A stretch of 64,000 nucleotides of DNA from Pectinophora gossypiella (Eukaryota; Arthropoda; Insecta; Lepidoptera; Gelechiidae), in NCBI RefSeq assembly GCF_024362695.1, contig NC_065408.1:3224001-3288000 (forward strand), written 5' to 3'. Shown here in pieces: positions 41,118 to 53,701 of the stretch. Each line of letters opens with the position of its first letter. Position 1 is the first letter of the stretch. The position numbers and the translations under genes are program-made. The notes beneath the pieces are model-generated. The model ran no database searches and was not told the origin of the DNA. It worked only from the letters and a program-made list of their open reading frames with translations.

Positions 41118-41628
41118 TTATATGTGTTATCATAATATTATTAATATAATTGTAATTGTAAAATCAAGATAAGCTATTATTGTAACAAAAAATAACATTG
41201 TATTAATTAAAGTGTTAGTTTATTAATCTATCTACACTCTGAATTAACAAAAACAGAAACCGAATTATATTCACGCTAAAATATCAACGTATTTTATTTT
41301 AAAACACACTTGTTTATTTAAAATCGTCTTCAAATTTCGAACTTTATCCGATTATTAAATTTATTTTACATTGTGTTTATTGGATTACTAAAAGTCCAAG
41401 CCGATGATATTTCGATTTAAGACATTTATATCCGAAACGAACTGAAAAACAAGTCGTCCGATTTGCCTAATGTCTTATTAAACCTTAATTTGGGTAATAA
41501 ACAAACAAAAACCCCAATTTGGTGGGTCAATTCGTTCGAGACCGGAATTAAATAAATGTCCTATTATAATAGACACAGGGCTCCCTGTTGCCACTACACA
41601 CGGACGGAAAGGATCACCAACGACGTTT

Positions 41629-41840
41629 ATGATTTTCTTACCATTATATAAAGCTACAGAGTGTGTTCCTGCAAGTGCTGTCAGACGTCGGGGAAGGCCA
41701 CGGAAAAGATGGCGCGACGAGTTAGACCGCTTCTCGAAACCGTGGCGCGAGCAAGCTGGGGACAGGGAGGAGTGGAAAAAGGGAAGAGAGGCCTTTGCAG
41801 TGCAGTGGGACATTGAGGGCTATTAATAATAATAATATAC
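41629..41840 (+). pseudogene. LINE C-terminus and 3' end, 5'-truncated
   Basis: An open piece reading RRRGRPRKRWRDELDRF, then FAVQWDIEGY and a stop, the usual end of an insect LINE ORF2. A TAATAATAATAAT tail follows. No RT domain is present. Confidence 0.72.
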
Positions 41841-41859
41841 GCGCTATACGCTCGCAGGG

Positions 41860-42362
41860 TGGAAGTGAAAGATGCATAAGTCGCGAGTTGGTGAGGCGGG
41901 TAAACCGCCTCGCAGAAAGCGGTGTACACCTCTCGACACCCTGAGCTGCTCACAACCATGTTACTGCCTTGCCGTCCAGTCGTGTCGGCTAGATAGGTGG
42001 CCCATCCAGTGAGTGGCGAGTCGCCGCCTGCTCATTTATCCATGTTTACCAACATTGGTCGAGCAGGCGCCATAGTCCCCCATAGCTCCAGTATCCCGGT
42101 CCACTAACCCCCAACCCAATAGCCCAGTTCCCTTTGTTCCCATAATCTGCAATAGTCCTACACGAACCGGGGATTGTCTTTGGGTGCACTCCCATAGTGC
42201 ATACAGGGATAATCGCCGGTTGGTGTCACACCACATTTAGATTAAACTGTCTTAAGGGGCCTCTACGTGTTGGCTTCGGCCCCACGCACGCCTTCCAAAA
42301 GTCCGGGCCTCCATAGGCCCGAGATATGAAAAAGACATACAATAATAATATTAATAATAATA
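41860..42362 (+). mobile_element. LINE 3' UTR and tail
   Basis: Contains GCAGGCGCCATAGTCCCCCA, then CCCACGCACGCCTTCCAAAA and a final AATAATAATATT. It shares its end with 34660 and 61555 but is longer. Confidence 0.6.
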
Positions 42363-42369
42363 TATAAAA

Positions 42370-42590
42370 CAATGGTGCAGCGTGGTAGAGTGTGCTCCAT
42401 AGCCATCCTGTAGGTTGAGGGGAGGCCTTACCAGCAGTGGGACGTATACAGGTTTTTAGTGACACCGTATCTTCGTCTTCTCTCGTGTGGGTTGGGAGGT
42501 GAATTACCAACCTCACCAACACTGGTGTTCAGGGTTATTATTGAGCCGCCAAAGGCTCCTGACTTAGCTCATGTAAAAACAACATCAGTA
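42370..42590. mobile_element. Two SINE tail fragments back to back
   Basis: 42370-42455 is tail A in plus orientation (GTGCAGCGTGGTAGAGTGTG). 42480-42590 is tail B in minus orientation. Confidence 0.6.
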
Positions 42591-43707
42591 AATAATAATG
42601 TACTTGATTGTACTTAAAACGATGATAGGTGTTTTTCTTGTCGGAAATGTTTAATTAAGATTTTGAGGTTTTTCTGCGACGCCATTTAAATAGAACAATA
42701 TATTCAGTATTCTATATTTGCATACTTGTACAAGTTTGTAAGTTACATATGAGTTTCACATCATAGACCCTTTCGGACACAACAAAATAGAAGTTTAAAA
42801 GAGAGAAGGAAGCTTTTCAAATAGTAACATCAGTATCATTAAGGTATTCACTAGTTCTGTAGTAATATTTATTAATTAGAAGTTCACACAACATAACATT
42901 GAGGATATTTTTCTTTTTGTTTTGAGACTAAAATAATTAAAAGCACTAATTACGCTCACTATAGTATAAACATAGACTTCAGCATACTGATATCATTTCT
43001 TATAAAATGATTTAGGCGACGCAGATGCTCGATAAAAATAGTTTATTTCAGTGTGGTAATACGTTCGGTAATCTTTCCAGCAGTGTGTCGCATCGCGAAG
43101 AGGCAGTCCTTATTGAATTAGCTGAGCGGCGAGAGCAGCTAATGAAGTTAATCCGAAGACGACGGGTATCCCGGGTATACCCGGGTATCCGTCTACCGCA
43201 CTCCGTAATATATTATGTTTATTTATACACATTCATTACCGATACAGAGAGGGAAAGTCGGCCGATATTTGTAGCTCTTGCACTGTAGCTTATTTGCGCC
43301 TAAGGAAATAGATATATATCTCTCTCTCTTTATTTAAGAGCTGCGCTCTTGTCGGTGGAATAATTGCAAAAAAATAAGATTAAGAGTGCCGTGCACCCAG
43401 TCGTAGCTATGCCGAGTCACTGGAGTATTTGTAAAACCATTGATTAAACCCAATAGACAATAAACAAAAAAAAACAAAACATCAAATCGATAAACCTATC
43501 CGTTAACAAACAAACAGACTATAAAATACAAAGAATTGATTGATACAAACGAAATGTCACGAAGCTTTGACTAAACCAAAGCGACCGCAAAAGTTTTATT
43601 TTAAGCGGAAAATACTTTTTTTTAAGTGGGAAAACATAACAAAGTTAGCAACTTTTAGTTTTATTTTTTAGTTATTTCACTCTTTAGATTTTTCCACTTT
43701 GTACGGC
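42591..43707. other. No gene supported
   Basis: An 87-codon frame at 43025-43288 has no recognisable domain. 43317-43365 is a retroposon end (CTCTCTCTTTATTTAAGAGC). Confidence 0.45.
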
Positions 43708-43855
43708 ATGAGTACTACTAATATGTATTCACTTTGAAACCATGTCTTATTAACTTTTTTGACAAATTAAACCGCAAGTCTCATTAAATGTCAAATATGA
43801 TAGTGCGACAGGGTTCTAAAGTGGGTACATGATATTTCTCATGACTGTACACGTG
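43708..43855 (+). repeat. Dispersed repeat, inverted copy of 18219-18365
   Basis: ATTAACTTTTTTGACAAATT and AAAGTGGGTACATGATATT are complements of the earlier copy. Confidence 0.65.
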
Positions 43856-44084
43856 TTAACAGCTCTGTTTTTTGTAATATTTTTGTAAATAATACCATGG
43901 CGCTTTTTTTAAATCTTCATATCGACTGGTATGCGTTGAAACTTGATATAACAGGTGGCGCTGTCCAGATTTAACGTGATAGTCATCTATTTTGTCATCC
44001 CTTGGGTACATAATTATTCAAAAATATAATTCAACATTAATTCAATTTTATATTCAGCTGTACAAGTGTACTATATCCTCTACC

Positions 44085-44340
44085 GAAGGTTGTCTGGAAG
44101 AGATCGCTCTTAGCAATAAGACCGCCTTTGCCCGGCTTAGGGGACATCTCGTCCCAGTCTTAAAATGGGCCCAGGGACGAGTTTGCCCTTTTCTAATTTG
44201 ATAGTGGGTAACTGGGCCCACTATGATTCAGTTGTTGTCCCCTAAGCCCTTTGCGGCTCCCTGCCCACCTTAGAATAAGTTTATCCTGTAAATGTTTTGT
44301 GAATTTGTGTGCAATAAAGTGTTTTATTTTTATATTTGTC
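44085..44340 (+). mobile_element. LINE 3' tail with a small inverted-repeat insert
   Basis: GGTTGTCTGGAAGAGATCGC to GTGCAATAAAGTGTTTTA is a LINE-type end. Inside, GGCTTAGGGGACA (44136) and TGTCCCCTAAGCC (44237) form inverted repeats flanked by CCTTTGC-like bases, suggesting a nested insertion of about 110 bp. Confidence 0.55.
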
Positions 44341-44531
44341 ATTTCCATATCTCGGGACTATGGAGTCCCGGACTTTTAATTCAATGACAGAAGGTTACAT
44401 AAAAATAATTGTTGCTTGATAATAATTGTTAAAATAATTGTTGCGTGCTTCACAATATATATAGAATTATGTCGCTACCTATATTGTTTCGCTTTATTTT
44501 GATCAAAATAATAAGGGATGGGATATGTATG

Positions 44532-44697
44532 GATGATTCCGTGCTTCGGAGGGCACGTTAAGCCGTTGGTCCCGGCTATTAGCCGTAAAAACACCTCCAC
44601 CAACCCGAATTGGAGGAGCGTGGTGGAGTATGCTCCATACCCCCTCCGGTTGATTGAGGGGAGGCCTGTGCCCAGCACAGGAACGTATATAGGCTGA
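44532..44697 (+). mobile_element. SINE, 5'-truncated (core and tail A)
   Basis: GATTCCGTGCTTCGGAGGGC, then GAGGGGAGGCCTGTGCCCAG; the head is absent. Confidence 0.75.
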
Positions 44698-44787
44698 TTA
44701 TGTTATGTTATGTGTTATGGGATATGTATGCGGGTGTAATAAAAAGGGTCATCATTTATACCCAAAAACAAAGATTAAAGATGCATA

Positions 44788-45850
44788 TCTATAATAAATA
44801 TAAATGAATTGCTGTTCGTTAGTCTCGCTAAAACTCGAGAACGGCTGAACGGATCTACCTTATCTTGGTATTGAAATGTTTGTGGAGGTCTAGGGAAGGT
44901 TTAAAAGGCGAAAAAAATCAGAATAATTGCCGGGAAAACCGTCAAAACAGCCCTTTTCTATCTCTCTCTCTCTTTATTTAAGAGCTGCGCTCTTGTCGGT
45001 GGAGTAATCGCCTTCAATACTCCATAGATAGGGCGTGTAGAACGGTGATTGCCCCAATCGCCTTCCGTTCCGCAGTACACCGACCAATTTCTCAATCGGT
45101 GATGTTCTAGCTAGAGCCCTACCAGAATCCATTTCCTCGGCCAGTACTGATACCGCTGCTGCCCGGCATCAGGGGTGCGCTTTTTTTTGCTTTTGCTTAC
45201 TTTATCTATGACGAAAATAATAATTTCGTTCACCGAATGGTGTGGCTACACTTACACCATCTATTGTCGCTGCAACGAATATAGCGAGGGTCCACCCTTA
45301 AATATAGCTTGATTACACAGCATGATAGAAATATATAACCATCCCTTTTCTATATTCGTAATTTATTACCGCTGCATAAAGTTTAAATTCACGTTTAATC
45401 TTATTAAATAGTTGATTGTCAAATCTAATGTCAAATATTATAATTGCGTTCAGAAATTCAAGGGTTATCATTAATCTGGTCATATTGAAGCGAACCATTG
45501 TCCAACGACTGCAAACGTTTCTTCATGAGAACAATGATTTAGTGAAACTGTATACAATACTTTTCAATACTTTTTTTAATCAGGGAAGTGTCTATAATCT
45601 CATAACGTGACTTATGTGACATACAAAATAATTATGAACATTATGCTGAACATGTGTACGTGATTTACCCACTTTTTCCGCACACTATGGGGCCGATACT
45701 TAGACTATCTGAGTACCTAGCATGATAGGTTTTATGCACACGTTTTAAGTGACGTTTCAATACATTTTCGCCCTATGCTTGGTGCTCTGATAATGCCTTT
45801 ATAAGGCTCTAAAATACATATGGTGATACGACGTTCACCGGGTCATCTAG
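44788..45850 (+). mobile_element. Non-autonomous Helitron, interrupted by a retroposon
   Basis: Starts TCTATAATAAATATAAATG after an A and ends GTTCACCGGGTCATCTAG before a T. Its 5' part (ACTCGAGAACGGCTGAAC) is typical of abundant butterfly and moth repeats. There is no coding frame for a transposase. Confidence 0.7.
44962..45342 (-). mobile_element. 381-bp retroposon inside the Helitron
   Basis: Flanked by the 11-bp duplication CCCTTTTCTAT (44951-44961 and 45343-45353). On the minus strand it ends AAGAGCGCAGCTCTTAAAT, a small hairpin, and a (GA)n tail. It shares its 3' 200 bases with 56076-56274. Confidence 0.8.
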
Positions 45851-46293
45851 TGTCAAATAAAAATAATAAAATAGAATAAACATAAATTTTGAACAATGAA
45901 AATACATAATCAGTATAAATTAAATATAATATATAAATTAATTAATAATATAAATTAATAAGCTTTACACTTGACTTAAAAAATCACTATACTAATAATT
46001 GCATTCAGATTATTTTTACATTAAGCCTAATTATTAGCATGTTTTGATGAATAATCACCATAAAAAATAAATCTTAATAGGCGCCGCGCAGGCGTACTCA
46101 ACGCGGGCAATTACTGTGTGATCAAATATTTGAATCAGACGAAAGAACATTGGCGTCCAATTTTAAAATTCGAACATATAAATTAAACTGATAAAAAATA
46201 AAAACAACACCCTTCAGCCTTCACGATTCAAGTAAAACTATGTTCGAGGGGGTCGAGATAAACCTAGGCTGAGAGTTGCCGTTCTATAAATAG
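45851..46293. other. A+T-rich, no gene seen
   Basis: Includes an ATATAATTAATAAT-rich stretch and no recognised repeat. Confidence 0.4.
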
Positions 46294-46594
46294 TCATCAT
46301 CATCATCATCATCATCAGCCCATTAACGTCCCCACTGCTGGGGCACGGGCCTTCCCTACGGATGTATAGGGAGATCGGGCCTTAATCCATCACGCGGGCT
46401 CAGTGCGGATAGATGGTTATTAACGACTGCTAATGCAGCCGGGACCAACGGCTTAACGTGCCTTCCGAAGCACGGAGGAGCTCGAGATGAAAACTTTTTT
46501 TTTGTGGTCACCCATCCTATGACCGGCCTTTGCGAAAGTTGCTTAACTTCAACAATCGCAGACCGAGCGCGTTTACCGCTGCGCTACCGAGCTC
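46294..46594 (-). mobile_element. SINE with tRNA-plus-5S-like head (tail C)
   Basis: Same layout as 27254-27534. Minus-strand head GAGCTCGGTAGCGCAGCGGT, then the 5S-like boxes; an (ATG)n tail of about eight units at 46294-46317. Confidence 0.82.
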
Positions 46595-47179
46595 CTCAAA
46601 TAAGGAACAATGCTATAAACAGTATAGTTCCTTATTCTATGTCGATACGCGAGCCTGTGACCATAACAAATCGGGCTTCGGGCATCGGTATTGGGTTGTG
46701 TAATAACTGTTTTTAAGCAGGACAGTGAACTATCATATTATATAATGTGACTTGTACCTATTACAAAGTTAGAATTATAGTGATATTGTTTTGAGGCCGA
46801 GGCAAATCCAAATATATTGACGCAAATGCAGCTGGCAACCCGTTATAGTTAGTTCACAACTAGGGCACGGGTTATGTGTGTGGTACAAGACACAGACTGA
46901 GGGCACTCTACAATATAGCGAGCACTCATTAAAATGTCTCAATACAAACAGACGATATCGGTGAGCAGTGAATTCAAAGAGAGTATAATTTACTAAGTTC
47001 TGAATAAAAATGCGCCGAGTGGCAAACATAATATTTATAATTCAGCGGCGAATAATGGGCTTAACAACTTAGTCAAATGCTTTTTACAAAGCGTCAAAAA
47101 GAAGTTTGAATGGAAATATTTTTTTTGTTTTCCCCGAACGGCAAGGCAAAGGGAACTTAAAATTGGCGCGTGAAACTTA
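46595..47179. other. No gene; a short retroposon-X tail
   Basis: 47119-47161 is a partial copy of the tail of the family at 47180. The rest is unrecognised. Confidence 0.4.
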
Positions 47180-47571
47180 TTTTTTTTTGTTTTCCCCGAA
47201 AGGCAATGCAAAGGAAACTATGCCCATACAGCCAAGTCTTATATATTTTTTTCTCAATGATGATTAATGAAGTGATGAAAGGTGATGACGATGAATGATG
47301 AAACCTAAGCTCCCATTCTCGGAGCAGACTCTTACCCCGAACCCCAAACGAATTAACTCAAAAGTCCGCGTAAACTTTCGAGTTACGAAGCGGCTGCTTG
47401 CCACGCAGCGAAAATAGATAGATACACTTTGTTTATTGAATATTCCGATATAACAACACTATCGCGATTTTTTACCGACTACCTTAAAGCGAACATTAAC
47501 CACAAAACCAATTCGTATAAATTATTCAATGAAGAAAGCAACCATGTCGTTCACGTTCCCGCCAAAAAGCC
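47180..47571 (-). mobile_element. Retroposon X, about 390 bp
   Basis: Minus strand starts GGCTTTTTGGCGGGAACG and ends CCTTTCGGGGAAAACAAAAA. Three near-full copies (here, 52095, 63049) share both ends, so it is a defined unit and not a random LINE truncation. No tRNA-like promoter was seen. Confidence 0.75.
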
Positions 47572-48236
47572 ACGTGTATCGTCATCGGAAAAAAAACCAT
47601 AACCATTAAAGAAAGAAAGAAAAAAGTCTTCTATAAAGAGGTAAAGTTTGGGTTAGCTATGGATTTATAAAAGTGTCTGTCTATCTTTTGTCTTGTCATG
47701 TGTGTCTTATTATTATTTTATAAAAATTACTAAACGTGAACTTTGTTTTATCTTCCAACCTGACCAGCGCTCCTTAATAGTTTGTTTGTAAGAAGTAATC
47801 TATGTAACTACTAATCTTTTTTGTAAATTCTTTCATTAGTAGAAATCTACGTTATGCCTGAACGCAATGGCGGTCAGAAGTTGTAGTAGTTGTTACTACA
47901 TTCCTAATTGAAATTCGAATATAACATAAAAACAACATAATCTCACGACTATATCCCAATCGGATGTAAGGTCAACTCTAAATGAGTAAAATATTTTAGA
48001 AAATGTTGCCAACACTGGCCGGAATTAAAAAAAGTTGGAAAAAGAAAATGGGTGTTCGGGGGAGATTCATTTAAAAAAAAGGAAGAAAAACATTTAAGTT
48101 GTCTAGGCTGTTTACTTCAGTTTAGTATAATCTTGTATCTAAAACATATAAGGGATTTGATGGACATTATTTTTGAGGAGAATATATACGTGGTAGATAC
48201 AATTTTACTGAGGTGAGTTTTTTTTATACGGGATAG
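47572..48236. other. No gene seen
   Basis: A+T-rich; no supported frame or repeat. Confidence 0.4.
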
Positions 48237-48362
48237 TCAGAGGTACATCCATCGCAAGGCGAACTAAGTACCCACACCTCACCGAGCTTTCTGTTAGACC
48301 ATCGTGATAGGTGGCCTTATCGCCGTTTACAACAGTCGAGCCAACTGAATTAGTAAAAACGG
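48237..48362 (-). mobile_element. Dispersed repeat (20735 family), reverse
   Basis: Complement carries GGCTCGACTGTTGTAAACGG and GTGTGGGTACTTAGTTCGCC. On the minus strand it lies just downstream of the tRNA-like head at 48392, so the two may be one SINE. Confidence 0.6.
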
Positions 48363-48391
48363 AAAGAAAAAAAATATTTATTCATTTAATA

Positions 48392-48475
48392 ACTCATTGG
48401 TGCAAGTCCGGTACCGGAGTTCGAACCAGGGCTCCTTGATTGAAAAGCAAGCCGGTTTACCATAGAACCACAGTG
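48392..48475 (-). mobile_element. tRNA-like SINE head (head 3)
   Basis: Minus strand: GTGGTTCTATGGTAAACCGG, then the B box GGTTCGAACTCC. Confidence 0.6.
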
Positions 48476-48491
48476 ACTATTCGAATATATA

Positions 48492-48719
48492 CAGGGTGTT
48501 AGTGACATCGTAACAAAAACATTGAGGGGTGATTCAGACTATGATTCTGAGTTGATATCAAGTGGAATTTTCCGTCGCAAAAGTATGGAACTGAAAATAA
48601 TAAAAAAAAACAAAAGCATTTTCATGAATTTTCTGACAAGAAATTCCGCTTGATATCAACTCGGAATCATGGTCTGAATCACCCACCTCAATATTCATTA
48701 CGATGTCACTAACACCCTG
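48492..48719. mobile_element. Palindromic Tc1/mariner-like MITE, complete
   Basis: 228 bp with ends CAGGGTGTTAGTGACATCG and its complement; TA is preserved on the left and is TC on the right. The arms pair over almost the whole length. Related arms: 18065, 21146, 21820, 36295-36640, 57531 and 59846. Confidence 0.8.
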
Positions 48720-49185
48720 TCTAATCCTATAATGCACACGCCGTAATTATTCGTCGATTTAAAAATGGGACGAGACAAACAATTAAGTGAACTTACCTTT
48801 CTATCAAAATGTTTGTGCATCCATAAGCCTGTTACTTAAGCCACAAATAACAATGGATTTCTATACGTTAAAGCCAAATGGTGCAAATTTTAATGTTTGT
48901 TTGGAGTGGACATCGAAAACAACCGTTTATTCCAATTGACAATATTTTAACATTAGTATTAGCAAAAGCTAAAGAAAATTGCTTTTAAACTGTCAACCCC
49001 GATTAGCGTAATTCTGTGACATTTTAATTTTGAAGTTTCGCTAAAATAACATCTCCATTTAAACCTAAAAGTCTATAGATAGTCCAGCCCACTCTTTTTT
49101 ACAGTATACATACCTAATCAACATCATGCCTATTTCCCACCGGGGTAAGCAGAAACCTCCGAAACCTTGATACCGCATATTCTAT
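48720..49185. other. No gene seen
   Basis: Unrecognised A+T-rich sequence. Confidence 0.4.
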
Positions 49186-49471
49186 CGTGTAGGTTGTGAG
49201 GTGGATTACCAACCTTAGCAACATTGGTGCCAAAGGCCCCTGACATGGCTCAAGTAACGACTACGTACTTACATCAGTAAGTAGTAACCGGGACCAACGG
49301 CTTAACGTGCCTTCCGAAGCACGGATCATCTTACTTTAGGACAATCGGGTGGTCAGCCTGTAATGTTCTAACCAAACTAGGGATCACAAGGTGTTTTTTT
49401 TTATGTCCCCACCGATATTCGAACCTAGAACCTCTGGATCGTGAGCCTACCACTCAACCACTCGACCACGT
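49186..49471 (-). mobile_element. tRNA-derived SINE (head 1, tail B)
   Basis: Same order as 40841-41117; the B box has decayed to GGTTCGAATAT. Confidence 0.82.
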
Positions 49472-49879
49472 CATTCCCCCACGCTCAGCACCTCAATTGC
49501 TACCTAATAAAATGTCTTTACAATTTTCTAGAGCGCAATTTCCGTGCGAATATATTATAAGAGTGTTCTTCACAATTACTAATCTACAGCGTTACGTTTC
49601 GAAGACAAAAGGATCTAATCTGAAATTAATAACATTTTAATTAAGGCTTGGAGCACCTCATCCCGCATTGTGGAGATTTCAAATCGTACAAAGGATAGTT
49701 CGCTAATGAACGAAATCTGATTTTAGGTGAATTTAATACTTTGCTTCACGTCGTCGGCGCGGTCACTGGCTAACCCGTGGAAGCTGAATCGTTATTTTAT
49801 TTACCAGTTTCATAGTAAGTATACAGAATAATACTACGTACTTATAGAATAAGTAGTAACTCTCTCATCACCACTAGTT

Positions 49880-50000
49880 TAAAAGCCACGCTTCTGTCGA
49901 TGTCGCTAATTTTAGGCAAAAATAGGGCAGTGGTTTCCCTCTTACCTTCCGCCCCGCAGTACTCTATCTGACGCTAGTGGGATGGCGGCCAGAGTAGTCT
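49880..50000 (-). mobile_element. Retroposon tail fragment
   Basis: Complement of the 13690-13850 module (CTTACCTTCCGCCCCGCAGT). Confidence 0.5.
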
Positions 50001-50098
50001 ATTTCAAAGCCGTACTAAGACTCCTGTCCTCCGCCAATGAATAGTACTGACTAGTACTGTGAATTATTTAAAATCTGTGACTTTTCAATGTTAAAAAA

Positions 50099-50522
50099 TC
50101 TAAATATATAAAAGGAGAAACTGACTGACTGACATATCAACGCACAGCCTAAACGACTAAACGTAGGCACTTGAAATTTGGAAGGGACGTAGCGTAGGTA
50201 CCGTAGAGGTGCACTAAGAAAGGAATTCCCGGAATTCCCACGGGAACGGGAATTAGCGGGAAAATCCTTTTGTATGAAAAATCTATACCGCTTAAGTTAG
50301 ACGCTTGAAATTTGGCATGCAGGTACCATAGTAAACTTAAAGCTTAGTTGCAACAGGATATTGCAAAATTCCCACGGGAACGGGATTAGCGGGAAAAAAA
50401 CATTTGTATGAAGAAATCTAAACTGCATAAGTTAAATGCTTGAAATTTGACATGCACTTCCCCACACACAAAGATCTCTCTTTTATAACACGCCACGCGG
50501 ACGAAGTCGCGGGCAAAAGCTA
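50099..50522 (+). mobile_element. Short Helitron (same type as the inner part of 11456-12544)
   Basis: Starts TCTAAATATATAAAAGG after an A and ends with the CCACGCGGACGAAGTCGCGG hairpin and CTA (CTAG decayed to CTAC). Compared with 11456-12544 it lacks about 640 internal bases. Confidence 0.78.
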
Positions 50523-51847
50523 CTTTTTAAACTTAAAATTAGAATGAAAAGTGTCTTAATAATTCAGCTTAAGGTGATGCGTTTCAGTCAGCTAGGTAAC
50601 GCTGCGTCAGCAGATGGCGTTACTTCTGCAGTTTTCGTATTTTTTTCCATTTATTCGTTTAGTGTTGAGTTCTGACCCAGTGAAATGTTAGGTGGCGAAA
50701 TCTTACATACATTATCTTTAAGTTAAGCTACAATTTTGAAGTATTTACTGCAGATATCATATTGAAACATTGCATCAAAAGTTGGTGTCATTTCAATTTG
50801 TGTACAAACACGAAGCTGTCACACACACATGCGAACTAGGTTAGCTATTAAAAGAGATGCATAATTTGAAGTCTACTTCTAACTTCTAAATGGCGCATTT
50901 GGTAAAGCAGTCGCCGCCATTCTCAAGTTTCACGGTTCAAACCCAAGTGCATGTTTTAATTGTTTTTACTTTTTGTATTTTTTTTACAATTGAATTTGGC
51001 GAACCCGTCTATTTGTTACGGAATTTTCAAAAAGTATCACTTTTACCAGTAATATTATAATTATACAATAATGTACTTTGCACTAAAGTACCTTCCGTAA
51101 TTTCCGTATTTTTTATTTTGTAAAATTCTAACAGGCATTAATCGCATCAGTGAACAAGCGGCTAACTAAAAAACTACTGAACTGATTTTCATACGGTTTT
51201 CACCAATGAGTAGAGTGATTCATGGGCGTGCTTTAGGGTATATAATTTATACAAGTATTTTTTTTTTTTGTATAAAATGGTTCAAAAATGATGATGAATG
51301 TCAAACATAATTATCGTTACAAATATAGCCGACTTGGAGCTTTCGGCGAAAACACTGCTTGAGCCCATTGAGATATAACAAAACAACGTATGGTTGAATT
51401 GTTCCTTTTTTGTAGGTCTACCGAAAAGTCCACAATATGTCATAATAATTATATTGTGTATAAAGAATTGTGTATATGTATTGTATGATTTTACAAATAA
51501 CGATCACAGTACAGTAATAATAAGGTAGATTTTACCTAAATTGCGTCGGTTCAAACTTTGTCGCATCGCGTTTGAAAGATGTAATAGCGCTTCAGGACGT
51601 CCCGCAAGCACGGCGCTGATGTCGCAGTATCCGCATATAATTATTATGACTTGTCATTTAGTTCCAATAAAATCCGCGGGACTTCATACGTAGTATGTCA
51701 GTGACAGCTGGTGATAGCATGCGGGACACTTAGCAGCTAATCGAATTCTATGTTGTTTTCGCGCCCAGTCCAGACGACTTGCAGCGCATTTCTGGACTTA
51801 TATTTACGCGTGGTGTTTATTGTTAGGTTAGTTAGTTCAGGTTAGGA
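50523..51847. other. No host gene seen; one tRNA-like segment
   Basis: 50885-50970 has TGGCGCATTTGGTAAAGC and GGTTCAAACCC, which fit A and B boxes, so it is a decayed SINE head or tRNA pseudogene on the plus strand. The rest is unrecognised. Confidence 0.45.
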
Positions 51848-51881
51848 CGTCTTTTTTTAACGAGGACGTTAAAAAAAGACG
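51848..51881. repeat. 14-bp perfect hairpin
   Basis: CGTCTTTTTTTAAC pairs with GTTAAAAAAAGACG across a 6-base loop. Confidence 0.75.
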
Positions 51882-52094
51882 AGCCTGGGACGTATTGAAG
51901 TAGTATTTCCATATATACGCGGCCTGAAATGGGCTGTTTCGGGGACCTGAACTGGTTGCTGTCGAACTTATTATCACGTTTTCTTGATTAAAATTCATAA
52001 ATAAGTCAAATAGAAAAAAGATTTTCGTTAGTTTTAGATCTGTCATGATGTCTGTGATGTTTGTTTATTATACATAAGAATTTCAAAATTTATC

Positions 52095-52438
52095 TTATTT
52101 TTTTCCCAAAGGGCAAGGCAAAGGGAACTATGCCCATACAGCCATGTCTTGTGTTCTTTTTTCTTGATGATGATTAATGAAATGATGAAACCTAAGCCCC
52201 CACCCTCGGAGCAGACTCCTACTCCGAACCCCAAACGAAGTAAGCGGCTTGTTGGCGCAAAGCGAAAATAGATAGGTACACTTTGTTTATTGAATATTCC
52301 GATTTCAACTACCTATCTACTATCGGGAATGTTTTCCGACTAACTTAATGTGATCATTAACCACAAAACACCACTTCGTATTGATTATTTAGATTATTCA
52401 ATGAAGAAAGCAACCTTCCCGTTCCCACCAAAAAGTCC
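52095..52438 (-). mobile_element. Retroposon X, second copy
   Basis: Shares both ends with 47180 and 63049 and has an internal deletion near 52245. A tail-only fragment (GGTTTTCCCCGAAGGGTAAG) lies at 52529-52590. Confidence 0.72.
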
Positions 52439-52590
52439 GCGGCAAAGAGAATATAAATAAATCTGTATGTTGGATGGAAAAACAATTAATTAAAAATGAC
52501 TACTATTTAGGCCGGCAAATGCAACAACTTTTTTTTTGATTTGGTTTTCCCCGAAGGGTAAGGCAAAGGGAACTATGCCCATACAGCCAT

Positions 52591-53574
52591 TTCATTTTAT
52601 GTATTGATTTTTTATTACAATATATGTCCTCTTTTAAAACACGGTACTTACCCATTATTTAAAAATGTTTAAATAATATGCGTTAAAACAAAAATATTTT
52701 TCCAATATTCCTTTTCTCAGATTGTAGTATTTTTAGTTTTTTATTTATTCTCTTCATACAAAATCTCTTTATAAATTGTCACTGACATTCTATTACACTT
52801 GTCAAGTAGTCAAAGCCTTTAGAGAAAAAAAAACTATCACGCACACAAACTAACATTGACATCTCTACACGCTCAGCAAATACACTGTAATCTGCACCAC
52901 TACAAATGTAGAATTGACCAAAATTGAGGGTCTAAAATATGGTACTTCTCGTATTCGGACCCTAAATTTTTGTTAGTTTGCGAAAATAATACACCAAAAT
53001 ATTACTATTTATCGGTTTTATAACAATATTCCTCTATCCGTTTTCCTGAAGCATTGCATCAACTTTTGTATGGAAAACGAATCACCTTAAGAAGCCTTAA
53101 TACTTTATTCTTGTGAATTTTACATTAAAAATGTAATATAACATTATAACATTACATAACTAAATGTAATATAAATTTATAACGTAACTTAATAAAGTTC
53201 GAATGGAGAGTAATGGCACGCGAAAATTGACACAAATCCTTGACTTTTTTAATAAAATATATTATCTCTCTTATATATTTTTTTTAGATCTCTGATATTA
53301 AGTTTACTACTTATTCGTTATGATATTGAGCGAATACTTAGAATGCATTCGATAATTAATAATTTGATTATAGTATTAGAGTACTGTTTTGAGCCTCAAA
53401 TTCTATAACCAGCTAAGTGCGAGGCGAAGTTGCGTACTAAGGGTCCCGTATATACAACTTAACTTTATAAGTTGATACAATTGAAATTGTGACTTGGTTT
53501 ATCGTTCACGTTTTTTTCCATCTCTTTTTCATCCCCTTAGGAGATAATTTCCGCCATAAAATGTATCCCCCAAT
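52591..53574. other. No gene seen
   Basis: A+T-rich; no supported frame or repeat. Confidence 0.4.
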
Positions 53575-53640
53575 AGGTCAATAGTAACCCTAACACCAAG
53601 GTTGATGGGGTTGGTAATCCACCTCACAACCCACAACAAT
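53575..53640 (+). mobile_element. SINE tail B fragment
   Basis: GGTTGATGGGGTTGGTAATC and CACCTCACAACCCACA. Confidence 0.55.
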
Positions 53641-53701
53641 AGTTTACGTATGTGGGTCCCTTCTGCTTTTAAATATTCCCAAAACCATAGTATAAGAAGA
53701 C

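Noticed and set aside
41629..41826. Host DNA-binding protein suggested by the RRRGRPRKRW motif
   Set aside because: The AT-hook-like motif is the usual C-terminus of LINE ORF2, and a LINE-type tail follows.
43025..43288. Small host gene (87 codons)
   Set aside because: No domain, splice context or conservation evidence; the second half is composition-driven.
52043..52234. A 63-codon minus frame with LGFGVGV-like residues, also at 63133-63318
   Set aside because: Both are retroposon X sequence translated; the frames are not the same length and have no domain.
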